NCBI GenBank assembly: GCA_035510715.1
Contig: DATKGQ010000002.1
Span: forward strand, 1 to 5,497
Direction: 5' to 3'
DNA from: DATKGQ01 sp035510715
Lineage (GTDB): Bacteria; Patescibacteriota; Saccharimonadia; Saccharimonadales; UBA4665
DNA length: 5,497 nucleotides
The translations under genes and the position numbers were made by a program. The notes under the pieces are model-generated. The model had not been told where the DNA came from. It ran no database searches and saw only the letters and a list, made by a program, of their open reading frames with translations. The stretch's first letter is position 1; every line of letters starts with the position of its first letter. Shown here one piece after another: positions 1 to 5,497 of the stretch.

Positions 1-11
1 AAAATTTTAAG

Positions 12-836
12 ATGAAAAAAACTGTCAACAATAAAAATGGGTTTAGTATTATTGAGCTTCTGATCGTTATAGTACTTCTAATAATTGTTGGAGGTATAGG
101 GTTTTACGTGGCTAAAAATCATTATAAGAAAGCAGCCACTCCATCGTCTTCGGGCTCTACTTCACAATCCTCTGTTTCTAATTCAAATTCTCCCACGATA
201 TCTACAACAGCTATGGCTGGCGATTTATTGAGCTATTTGAAGACCTATTACATTCAAAATGGTCAATACCCCCAGAGCGACAATAATGGCATGGATAGCT
301 TAGTGTGGCAATACGGTTATGATTTTCGGAATGGCGGTGCCTCTAGCCAAACATGCCCGCAATGGAATGGTTTTATGTCATATGCCTCCCAAACAAACCA
401 GCAGACTAATTTAGTTGATACTTTCCATCTGGATTATTGTGTGGGCAATAAAACAACTGAAAAAACTCAGTCAAGCATTAATACTTATACAGCATCCGAT
501 GCTGTTAATCGGGTAAAGTATGCATACTCTAGTGTACTGTCTTACGAACAGGAAAATACTGGGGGGCCAAGTCAGGCTGAAGTTGATTCAATTCAAAATG
601 ATCTGTCGCCAACTTTGTACAATGAACTAAGCGCCGTATTACGGACATCAAGTCAGGATCCTATTCTATGCATACAGAGTAATCTACCTAATAGCATAAC
701 TGCGTCAGCTAGTGTCACGTCAAATAACACTGATACGGTTCCGGTCGTTGAATCCTTTAGTGCAACGTCCACAACTATAACAACGACAGTTGATTTAAGT
801 AATTTACAGATTACAGGTATAACTTGTCCTCAGTAA
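12..836 (+). CDS. Type IV pilin-like prepilin (secreted/surface)
   Basis: Encodes 274 residues with a class III (type IV prepilin) signal. A short basic leader, MKKTVNNKNG, is followed by FSIIELLIVIVLL. Prepilin peptidase would cut after Gly10, leaving Phe11 to be methylated and Glu15 as the conserved Glu5 of the mature pilin. The hydrophobic helix spans residues 11-33. Residues 41-66 are a Ser/Thr-rich linker, and the rest should be a globular, exported head. Four cysteines (115, 143, 220, 272) could form two disulfides; the last lies two residues from the C-terminus, as in many pilins. The role would be as a subunit or minor pilin of a type IV pilus or a related pseudopilus, used for adhesion, motility or DNA uptake. 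No pilus assembly gene is visible here. ATG at 12 is chosen because it gives the leader the right length. Upstream sequence is too short to judge the ribosome binding site or promoter. The gene converges on the recombinase remnant, with 19 bp between the stops. The fold class is sure; the exact role is not. Confidence 0.88.
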   Translation: MKKTVNNKNGFSIIELLIVIVLLIIVGGIGFYVAKNHYKKAATPSSSGSTSQSSVSNSNSPTISTTAMAGDLLSYLKTYYIQNGQYPQSDNNGMDSLVWQYGYDFRNGGASSQTCPQWNGFMSYASQTNQQTNLVDTFHLDYCVGNKTTEKTQSSINTYTASDAVNRVKYAYSSVLSYEQENTGGPSQAEVDSIQNDLSPTLYNELSAVLRTSSQDPILCIQSNLPNSITASASVTSNNTDTVPVVESFSATSTTITTTVDLSNLQITGITCPQ

Positions 837-855
837 GTCATACCACTCATTGATT

Positions 856-1236
856 TTAGCTATGATACGGTTCCAATTCGATATAAGGTGGTTCACCAAA
901 TGAGAAATTGCTAGTAGTTGCTAGTGCAAGCACCGGACTCACTCCTGTAAAAAGGGGTGTTTTTGGTTTTCGACTTTTTATTTCCTCGTAGGTTGGTAAC
1001 TTATCGAATATTGCTCCGAAAAACTGTGCTCTTTTGATCGGATCAATCTGTTGGATCAACAGTTTATCTAGGTTTTCGACGAAATATTTGACCCTGTTTA
1101 GTATTTTACTAATATCGATCGGTTTCTTACTTTCTAGCTCGGCTTTTTTACCACCGAGTACTGTTATTTGCTTCTCTATCTTCATAATATTCTCCTCCAT
1201 ATATTTAATTGCCGTATTACTAGACGTAATACATCC
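856..1236 (-). pseudogene. Serine recombinase C-terminal remnant
   Basis: The longest ATG-initiated reading is 1200-856 (114 residues), but the frame stays open upstream to a stop at 1237-1239, which adds residues such as SSNTAIKY before the Met. The sequence begins with a Lys/Glu-rich helix (MKIEKQITVL, then KKAELESKK), like the coiled-coil part of large serine recombinases. Next come IQQIDPIKRAQFFGAIFDKL and PTYEEIKSRKPKTPLFTGV. These resemble the C-terminal end of the 'recombinase family' proteins common in candidate-phyla genomes, which have an FFG...F..LPTYEEI..GTPK-like ending. The catalytic resolvase domain with its Ser nucleophile, the recombinase domain and the zinc ribbon are all absent. 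In the intact enzyme these would cut and rejoin DNA at attachment or resolution sites. The piece is therefore most likely a leftover of a larger integrase or resolvase gene, and some gene callers would report it as a small hypothetical protein. The last 20 or so residues (ending EPPYIELEPYHS) look less family-like and may be a frame change. Recognition is from memory of the family, not a search. Confidence 0.62.
1214..1232. repeat. Perfect palindrome, 7-bp arms with 5-bp spacer
   Basis: GTATTAC, then TAGAC, then GTAATAC: a perfect inverted repeat of 7+5+7 bp. It lies about 24 bp upstream of the putative -35 element of the repeat-protein gene and inside the open extension of the recombinase remnant. 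It could be an operator for a dimeric regulator, or a recombinase half-site pair. Neither role can be shown from the sequence alone. Confidence 0.4.
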
Positions 1237-1255
1237 TCAAAACCTGTGGATAACA

Positions 1256-1283
1256 TTTGCAGAAAGAAAGAGTTAATTATACT
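1256..1283 (+). promoter_or_regulatory. Putative sigma70-type promoter of the repeat-protein/sortase operon
   Basis: A -10 element TATACT (1278-1283) is preceded, with a 16-bp spacer, by TTTGCA (1256-1261), which matches four of six positions of TTGACA. Transcription would start near 1290, giving a leader of about 40 nt. The leader holds AAAGGA (1314-1319), a plausible ribosome binding site 10 nt before the ATG at 1330. No terminator is seen between the two following genes, so both should be served by this promoter. Confidence 0.5.
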
Positions 1284-1329
1284 CTTATTCGTAGAGTACA
1301 TTTAAAACAACAAAAAGGATAAAAACAAA

Positions 1330-3078
1330 ATGAAGCTCAAGAGACTTAGTGCTTTAGGCTCAGCATTAGTGCTGAGTATCAGCACGTTATTATCAATTGG
1401 TTTTGCTGGTACAGCTTTTGCTGCAGCGCCTTATACCTGTACATGGACAGGAGCCACCAACAACAACTTTAATACTGCCGGTAACTGGACGGGTTGTAAT
1501 AGTGCTGCGCCGCAACCCGCCGATAATGATAACCTTGTTTTTAGCAATACTAGTCTTAGTGCAGAAGCAAATCTTGTTAATGACATAACCGGACTACAAG
1601 TAAATTCAATTACGTTTTCTGGAACAAACTCGAGCTACTACGGCTATGCTATAACCGGTAATTCCATCTCCATTAGTGGGGGGATAACGCAGTCTGCCAA
1701 TACTTTCTCTACACTAGATGTAAGTACCCTGACCTTAAGCGGTTCACAGACTTTCTCATTATCCAACGCCGGCTTAACGATTGGCGACAGCACTCAGGCA
1801 ACCTCTAGCACTCTATCAATAGGCTCAAATACACTGACGATTAGCGACTCAACATCATGTACTGGACTAAAGATATACTCTGCTTTAACGGGTAGTGGAA
1901 CAATAACGGACAACACTACAACGGGCGTCTCTTTAAATACTGACAGCCCGAGTTTCTCTGGAGCAATAAATGTTAGTAGTGGTTACTTGTCTGCCAATAG
2001 CGGTCAAGCTCTTGGAGCAAGTTCGGCGACGGTTTCTATCGCTTCTGGAGCATCTCTTTTTCTTGGGTATACAAGCAATGTTACATATGCAGAAAATCTT
2101 AATTTAAACGGTAGCGGTGTAAGTAGTGGAGGAACAGTAATTACAGGCCAACCAGCATTATATGAAGCACAATGCGCGGGAGGAGTAGGTACACCCACCA
2201 CTTCAACCGCAACCTTGTCGGGGAATGTAACACTTTTGTCCAACTCGACTGTTTACACAGGCCAATATAATAATTTAGACGTTACTGGACCTCTTAGTGG
2301 AAGTTATACTTTGACTTCAGCAAGTGGTTCTGCGGGAACTTTAACAGTAAATTCTTCTAATAACACCTCGCAAACACCTAACGGAAACCAAAGTGCACCT
2401 GCGGTAACTACAAACTATGATTCCAACAGTCCATCTATATCTATAGATGTGCAAAATAATCAAACAGCGATTGTTGACGGTACATATGGTGATGTAACGG
2501 TAGAAAAAGGCGGTATTTTAAAGGGGAATGGAACAGTTGGTAATCTGTATGTATCACAGGGAGGTATAGTCGCCCCTGGTCATAGTCCAGGTTGTCTAAC
2601 GGTTAGCGGTAACTATAACCAAATTGGTACTTACCAAGCTGAAATCGGTGGTACGACTGCCTGTAGTGGTTACGACCAACTTGATGTGACTGGAACCGTG
2701 ACACTTGATGACGGTAACACGCCACCCACTCAAGGCACGCTTCAAGTATCTTTAGTTAGTGGATTTACGCCAAAGGCCGGTCAGACATTTGAAATCATTA
2801 ACAATGAAGGCAGTAGCGCAGTTAAAGACACATACTCAGGTTTACCTGAAGGTTCAGAAATTACAGTAAGTGGATACGTCTTTAAAATCTCATATGTTGG
2901 GGGAACAGGTAATGATGTTGTCCTAACGGTCGTAAGCGTTCCAAAAACGCCTGACACTGGTTTTGGTCTAACAAGCGCTCACATTGGACTTCCCCTACTT
3001 GGAGCCACAATGATGGCTGGTGGCATATATTTCATCTCTCGTAAAGTTAAGCACCCAATAGCTACCAAGCGACGCTAA
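1330..3078 (+). CDS. Secreted beta-strand-repeat (PATR-like) surface protein with sortase signal
   Basis: Encodes 582 residues. The N-terminus is a classic Sec signal peptide (MKLKR, a hydrophobic core, then AFA-AAP with likely cleavage near residue 31). Residues 37-95 show the WTG...FNTAGNWTG...P..ND.LVF...N..NSITFSG pattern that opens many large extracellular beta-helix proteins. Residues about 100-380 are Ser/Thr/Gly/Asn-rich with regular short beta-strand periodicity. Residues about 386-440 match the autotransporter-associated beta strand repeat style (GGILKGNGTVGNL, then GGIVAPGHSPGCLTVSGNY). They are followed by YDQLDVTGTVTL, AGQTFEIINNEG, and the closing GGTGNDVVLTVV at about 522-533. 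The C-terminus is a cell-wall sorting signal: TPDTG (540-544), a hydrophobic segment (552-569), then a basic tail (SRKVKH...TKRR). The protein should be exported, fold as a right-handed beta-solenoid and be anchored to the envelope by a sortase, acting as an adhesin or surface fibre. No enzymatic domain is visible. AAAGGA at 1314-1319 supports the ATG. The sortase gene follows 15 bp downstream, suggesting a dedicated substrate-enzyme pair. Architecture is confident; ligand or function is unknown. Confidence 0.88.
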   Translation: MKLKRLSALGSALVLSISTLLSIGFAGTAFAAAPYTCTWTGATNNNFNTAGNWTGCNSAAPQPADNDNLVFSNTSLSAEANLVNDITGLQVNSITFSGTNSSYYGYAITGNSISISGGITQSANTFSTLDVSTLTLSGSQTFSLSNAGLTIGDSTQATSSTLSIGSNTLTISDSTSCTGLKIYSALTGSGTITDNTTTGVSLNTDSPSFSGAINVSSGYLSANSGQALGASSATVSIASGASLFLGYTSNVTYAENLNLNGSGVSSGGTVITGQPALYEAQCAGGVGTPTTSTATLSGNVTLLSNSTVYTGQYNNLDVTGPLSGSYTLTSASGSAGTLTVNSSNNTSQTPNGNQSAPAVTTNYDSNSPSISIDVQNNQTAIVDGTYGDVTVEKGGILKGNGTVGNLYVSQGGIVAPGHSPGCLTVSGNYNQIGTYQAEIGGTTACSGYDQLDVTGTVTLDDGNTPPTQGTLQVSLVSGFTPKAGQTFEIINNEGSSAVKDTYSGLPEGSEITVSGYVFKISYVGGTGNDVVLTVVSVPKTPDTGFGLTSAHIGLPLLGATMMAGGIYFISRKVKHPIATKRR

Positions 3079-3093
3079 GGCGAGGTTAGGCTT

Positions 3094-3963
3094 ATGGAAG
3101 CTGGAGCTCGTGCCACCATAGATGATCCTGTATTACGTCGAAGACTGCGTAGTGAGTTTACTCCGAGCTATACTAGACGTACATTTACAAGACCACGCCC
3201 AGCTCTAATTAGCGATTTTACTGAGCGTAGGTATCAACAAGCCCCTACACCTAGTATTTCCCCTCAAATAGTTCAACACCCTGACATTCCCAAACCATTG
3301 TCAGACATAGATTCTTCGTCTCCGCAAATATCTGTTCAATCTAACTCTGCCTTAACACAAGCACACATTGATAGCACAAAACCAATAGCACGTCGTAAAG
3401 CAACAGCCTTTCTTAAAAATCTTCTTACTATAAGGCGCAAAAGCAAGCTTCAAGTAGCATTAATGGCGCTGGCAATCTCTATTATTTTAGCTGGCGCTTA
3501 CGTTAGCTATTTAGGACTTCGAGCCAATCATGTCGCCGTAGCCCAAGCAGCTAAGTTAACTCAACAAGCCAATAACGCTGCTAAGTCATCTGGTTCTTCT
3601 ACTGCACCTAGTACTGTTAAGCCTAGTGCGGCAGCAGTCGCAAGCTATGTAGTAGCACCCAACCTACCGCGCTATATCATGATTCCTAGGCTTGGAGTTA
3701 ACGCTAGGGTTCTATCGGTGGGTGTTAACTCACAAGGAGCCTTAGAAACACCAAATAACGTCCATGATCGGAATCCTCGCTATGGGGATTTGTTTTATAA
3801 ATTAACTGACCAACCGCCGGCGGTTCAGGTACATCAACATGAGAATAATCCACGAAGCTTCTTTCTTCTCGCCAGCATAAAGATTCCGTTAAATAGCTTG
3901 GTTTTTGATCTGGATATAAGAAATAATAATCAACTTGTTCGAGAGGGCCGATTGACTGCATAG
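3094..3963 (+). CDS. Truncated sortase: N-terminal part only, fused to foreign sequence
   Basis: This 289-residue reading frame starts 15 bp after the repeat-protein gene, with GAGG (3082-3085) 8 nt before the ATG, so the two are probably co-transcribed. Residues 1-119 are a long Arg/Pro/Ser-rich cytoplasmic region. Residues 120-141 are a membrane anchor (LQVALMALAISIILAGAY). Residues 145-188 are an Ala/Ser-rich extracellular stalk. From 190, LPRYIMIPRLGVNARVLSVG followed by SQGALETPNNVHD (to 225) is the opening of a sortase domain. It resembles the class E/F type, where 'RIPKLGVDAPVVPVG...GALEVP' is usually followed by a GWY segment. At that point the sequence switches: residues 226-289 are the antisense reading of another gene and show no sortase features. 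The catalytic His, the TLTTC-type Cys and the Arg are all missing, and the domain is cut after about 35 of some 140 expected residues. A functional sortase would cleave TPDTG-type signals and anchor the upstream protein; this version cannot. It is best read as a broken gene that remains open by chance. Confidence 0.72.
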   Translation: MEAGARATIDDPVLRRRLRSEFTPSYTRRTFTRPRPALISDFTERRYQQAPTPSISPQIVQHPDIPKPLSDIDSSSPQISVQSNSALTQAHIDSTKPIARRKATAFLKNLLTIRRKSKLQVALMALAISIILAGAYVSYLGLRANHVAVAQAAKLTQQANNAAKSSGSSTAPSTVKPSAAAVASYVVAPNLPRYIMIPRLGVNARVLSVGVNSQGALETPNNVHDRNPRYGDLFYKLTDQPPAVQVHQHENNPRSFFLLASIKIPLNSLVFDLDIRNNNQLVREGRLTA

Positions 3964-4144
3964 AGCCAACCGCCAATAGGCGATCTTTAACCACCTGCGG
4001 ATTGTCTATCTGATATTTGAATTGTTTATTTTCCCTAGTTTCTTCTTTAAGAATACTGCCTTCAATGCCCAAGCTCTCAACTATACTGGTAAATTCTTTT
4101 TCTAATGCAGTTTCAGATTTTAGGCTTAAACTTTCATCTGACAT
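3725..4144 (-). pseudogene. 3'-truncated gene, possibly CYTH-domain (class IV adenylate cyclase/ThTPase-like)
   Basis: The minus-strand frame gives 139 residues from the ATG at 4144; only residues 1 to about 125 (4144 to about 3770) look native. Residues 42-77 (FKYQIDNPQVVKDRLLAVG, then EQVDYYF) resemble the CYTH pattern of an opening strand, a helix with 'v.erLlalGa' and 'Q.DtYF'. LCWREER (89-95) sits where CYTH proteins have a 'LRiRe' strand, and VGQLIYKTNP (111-120) resembles the following 'YK' strand. The canonical ExExK opening is not clean here (the local sequence is ENKQFKYQ), so the family call is tentative. CYTH enzymes act on triphosphates such as ATP or thiamine triphosphate. After about residue 125 the frame runs into the antisense of the sortase gene and ends there, so the 3' half is gone. 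No good ribosome binding site precedes the ATG. It overlaps the sortase frame tail to tail by 239 bp, which is the signature of two broken genes rather than real overlapping genes. Confidence 0.45.
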
Positions 4145-4217
4145 CTTATTAATTATGGTAACATCATTAACAAGTTATATACACATCTAAGATTCTAGCT
4201 TTGATAAGTATAATTAA

Positions 4218-4328
4218 TCATTTCATATCCTCATTAGTATTGTTATATACATTGAGTAGTTTATGTATTTCTTCAATATCAGAATCCTCACGCAGATCAA
4301 AGGTTTGGTTAAGGGACCTTCTCCCTAG
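4218..4328 (-). pseudogene. Orphan C-terminal coding tail (36 residues), 5' end missing
   Basis: An open frame on the minus strand runs from just inside a stop at 4329-4331 to a TGA at 4218-4220. It reads LGRRSLNQTFDLREDSDIEE and then IHKLLNVYNNTNEDMK. The composition (acidic helix, then a polar C-terminus) looks like a natural protein end rather than random translation. There is no start codon at its beginning. It lies about 75 bp upstream of the CYTH-like gene on the same strand and so was probably the preceding gene. I do not recognise the family. The evidence is compositional only, so the call is weak. Confidence 0.3.
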
Positions 4329-4379
4329 TCATAAATAATTTGTAATCTTTTTATCAAAATAAAAATACTTCAGACTAGG
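4324..4379. repeat. 7-bp inverted repeat enclosing a 42-bp AT-rich core
   Basis: CCTAGTC at 4324-4330 and its exact reverse complement GACTAGG at 4373-4379 flank 42 bp of very AT-rich DNA. The two orphan coding tails on either side begin at or just beside these arms and run outward. The arrangement could be a recombination or insertion scar. A 7-bp repeat at this spacing could also arise by chance. Confidence 0.35.
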
Positions 4380-4548
4380 ATTGAGTTATATTGGTTTTTG
4401 GGCTAATTATGGTGGATACAACAAAATGTTTGACCCCAATGTAGTTCCAAGAGCTGTATGGCCTGAGGCACTAATAAACAAATATAATGCTCAAGTTGCT
4501 AAATTTGAAGACATGAATCAGTCTTTTAGGCAAATGAATCAATCGTAA
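4363..4548 (+). pseudogene. Orphan C-terminal fragment of an unrecognised protein
   Basis: An open frame from just after a stop at 4360-4362 to the TAA at 4546-4548. It gives about 61 residues, including LSYIGFWANYGGYNKMFDPN, then VVPRAVWPEALINKY and NAQVAKFEDMNQSFRQMNQS. The aromatic/Gly-rich start and the amphipathic, Gln/Asn-rich helical end look like the real C-terminus of a larger protein. The first ATG (4426) would leave only 40 residues, and no ribosome binding site precedes it. I cannot name the family. It is a short tail whose 5' part is missing, with the break near the inverted-repeat arm at 4373-4379. It could instead be a small expressed protein, but that is less likely. Confidence 0.4.
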
Positions 4549-4557
4549 AATAATAAG

Positions 4558-4584
4558 TTGCAAATTAAACTCTAGGTGTATAAT
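4558..4584 (+). promoter_or_regulatory. Putative promoter of the beta-helix gene
   Basis: A consensus -10 TATAAT (4579-4584) is preceded by TTGCAA (4558-4563) with a short 15-bp spacer, or by GTTGCA with 16. Transcription would begin near 4591, placing about 48 nt of leader before the TTG start at 4639. The perfect -10 box is the main support; the -35 is weak. Confidence 0.55.
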
Positions 4585-4638
4585 ACTTTTAGGCAATTAC
4601 TTATACTTATAAACAGTACCTTATTGAGAAAGAAAAAC

Positions 4639-5497
4639 TTGAAAAAACAGAAAACAATGAGATCCTTGAGGTCGTCTCTGATCTTTTTGCTAGCAACATT
4701 ATTTGCCGTCGCTACAGCATTAAATTTCGTCAAACAAAATGCGAAAGCTGATGGCGCTCCAACCACCCCGCCGGCCAATATCTGCGGCAATACCAGTCTA
4801 TTGAGCGGCCCCTCTACAGCTCCCAACGGAGCAGTTACTGTTGCGGCCGGAGACAACACAAGTGCCGCGGCAGCTGGAGACTACGACTCTGCGAACACTA
4901 CCTATTATTTCGCTACCGGCACCCACACTATTGAGGCACAGATCATTCCGGGTAATAATTCGACTTATATCGGTGCCCCTGGAGCAATTATCGACGGTGG
5001 CGGTACAGAAAATAATGAGTGGTCCCAGTCAGCAACCAATGTTACGGTTGAGTACCTGACAATTCAGAATTACTGGCAGCCCGGAGGACAAGATGTTATC
5101 AATGCCAACCAAGGCGCCAATAGAACATTTGAGTATGATACGATTGGCCCAAATAATCCAAACGGCCAAGCTTCATATAATGGCTATGGTATTGGGTTAG
5201 GAGATGGTAATACTCTTGAATATGACTGCATCACCGGTAATTCCGAGGGAGGTTTCAACGCCAGTGGGGGCCCAGGCAATCTACTTACCGGCATAGTCAT
5301 TTCCAATGATGAGATTACAGCAAACGGCCTGGGCAATTATCCGGATACTTCTGGGGCTGCAGCCGGCGGCAAGATCTTTTGGTCAACAAATGCTGTCATT
5401 ACCGACAACTATGTTCATGGTAACTACGGGGTTGGGATTTGGGCCGACTTCAACAATGCTGGGGCAGATATATCGGGAAATTATATTTCAGCAAATT
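4639..5497 (+). CDS. Secreted right-handed beta-helix protein (3' end beyond the window)
   Basis: The frame is open from 4576 to the end of the window, giving 286 residues from a TTG start at 4639. TTG 4639 is preferred because the purine-rich GAGAAAG (4626-4632) lies about 6 nt upstream and the start yields MKKQKTMRSLRSS as a basic leader. An ATG at 4657 is also possible but has no ribosome binding site, and TTG 4624 is a third option. Residues 13-30 are the hydrophobic core of a signal peptide, with a likely cut after AKA (35-37). A short Thr/Pro-rich segment follows. From about 100 come repeated strand-turn units typical of parallel beta-helix (pectate-lyase-like/NosD-like) proteins: STYIGAPGAIIDGGG, NVTVEYLTIQNY, RTFEYDTIGPN, NTLEYDCITGNSEGG, GIVISNDEITANG, NAVITDNYVHGNYGVGIW and ADISGNYISAN. 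Such proteins bind or cleave polysaccharides, or act as surface fibres; no catalytic residues can be assigned from this part. Base composition is richer in GC than the neighbours, which may mean a different origin. Any C-terminal anchor would lie outside the window. Confidence 0.85.
   Translation, partial: MKKQKTMRSLRSSLIFLLATLFAVATALNFVKQNAKADGAPTTPPANICGNTSLLSGPSTAPNGAVTVAAGDNTSAAAAGDYDSANTTYYFATGTHTIEAQIIPGNNSTYIGAPGAIIDGGGTENNEWSQSATNVTVEYLTIQNYWQPGGQDVINANQGANRTFEYDTIGPNNPNGQASYNGYGIGLGDGNTLEYDCITGNSEGGFNASGGPGNLLTGIVISNDEITANGLGNYPDTSGAAAGGKIFWSTNAVITDNYVHGNYGVGIWADFNNAGADISGNYISAN

Noticed and set aside
731..874. Exact 12-bp direct repeat TGATACGGTTCC at 731-742 and 863-874
   Set aside because: About one 12-bp match is expected by chance in a window of this size, and no flanking similarity extends it, so it is not good evidence of a target-site or att duplication.
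1034..1276. Open frame of 80 codons on the plus strand, rich in hydrophobic residues
   Set aside because: It is antisense to the recombinase remnant. Its apparent membrane character comes from the complement of Lys/Glu codons, and it has no ribosome binding site.
1397..1588. Open frame of 63 codons on the plus strand
   Set aside because: It lies out of frame inside the repeat-protein gene, which has a clear signal peptide and domain pattern in the other frame.
2004..2243. Open frame of 79 codons on the minus strand
   Set aside because: It is antisense to the middle of the repeat-protein gene, with no recognisable motif or start signal.
3812..3825. Perfect 14-bp palindrome AACCGCCGGCGGTT
   Set aside because: It lies inside the CYTH-like coding fragment, where it encodes the EPPAV segment, and is followed by no T-run. 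A terminator or operator role is not supported.
4572..4859. Open frame of 95 codons on the minus strand
   Set aside because: It is antisense to the promoter and signal peptide of the beta-helix gene; its Phe-rich end mirrors Lys codons on the plus strand.
4841..5059. Open frame of 72 codons on the plus strand
   Set aside because: It is out of frame inside the beta-helix gene, whose frame is continuous to the window end with clear repeats.
1..5497. tRNA, rRNA, CRISPR array, riboswitch or intact insertion sequence
   Set aside because: No cloverleaf, regularly spaced repeats, complete transposase or recognisable RNA motif was seen on either strand. No convincing rho-independent terminator was found either.

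Overview
The window looks like an accessory, surface-protein region from a small-genome bacterium of the Candidate Phyla Radiation, most likely Candidatus Saccharibacteria (TM7) or a relative. This is an inference. It rests on a type IV prepilin with a FSIIELLIVIVLL-type N-terminus, a Gram-positive style sortase substrate with a TPDTG sorting signal, a sortase with one N-terminal membrane anchor, and a serine recombinase remnant of a kind I associate with these genomes. TAA, TAG and TGA all appear to act as stops, so the UGA-recoded CPR lineages are unlikely. Base composition is moderately AT-rich, and the right-hand gene is visibly richer in GC.

Layout from left to right. (1) 12-836 (+) encodes a type IV pilin-like protein. 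(2) 856-1236 (-) is the C-terminal remnant of a serine recombinase, convergent with the pilin gene. (3) A promoter region at 1201-1329, with a perfect 7+5+7 palindrome, leads into 1330-3078 (+). That gene encodes a secreted beta-strand-repeat (PATR-type) protein with a sortase sorting signal. (4) 3094-3963 (+) starts 15 bp later and encodes the N-terminal part of a sortase; the sortase sequence stops abruptly near 3764-3772. (5) From that point the DNA is the 3'-truncated remnant of a minus-strand gene (about 3770-4144) that resembles a CYTH-domain protein. (6) 4145-4570 holds two more coding fragments: a 36-residue C-terminal tail on the minus strand (4218-4328) and a tail of about 60 residues on the plus strand (4363-4548). 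They point away from each other around a 7-bp inverted repeat. (7) A good promoter at 4558-4584 drives a secreted right-handed beta-helix protein that starts at about 4639, probably with TTG, and runs off the window.

The intact genes (pilin, sortase-anchored repeat protein, secreted beta-helix protein) are all cell-surface or secreted products. The repeat protein and the sortase were probably a dedicated substrate-enzyme pair in one operon. The sortase here lacks the whole catalytic half, so anchoring would need another sortase. The density of truncated genes between 3760 and 4550, plus the recombinase remnant, points to a rearrangement hotspot. A chimeric assembly or an amplification artefact could give the same picture and must be excluded first.
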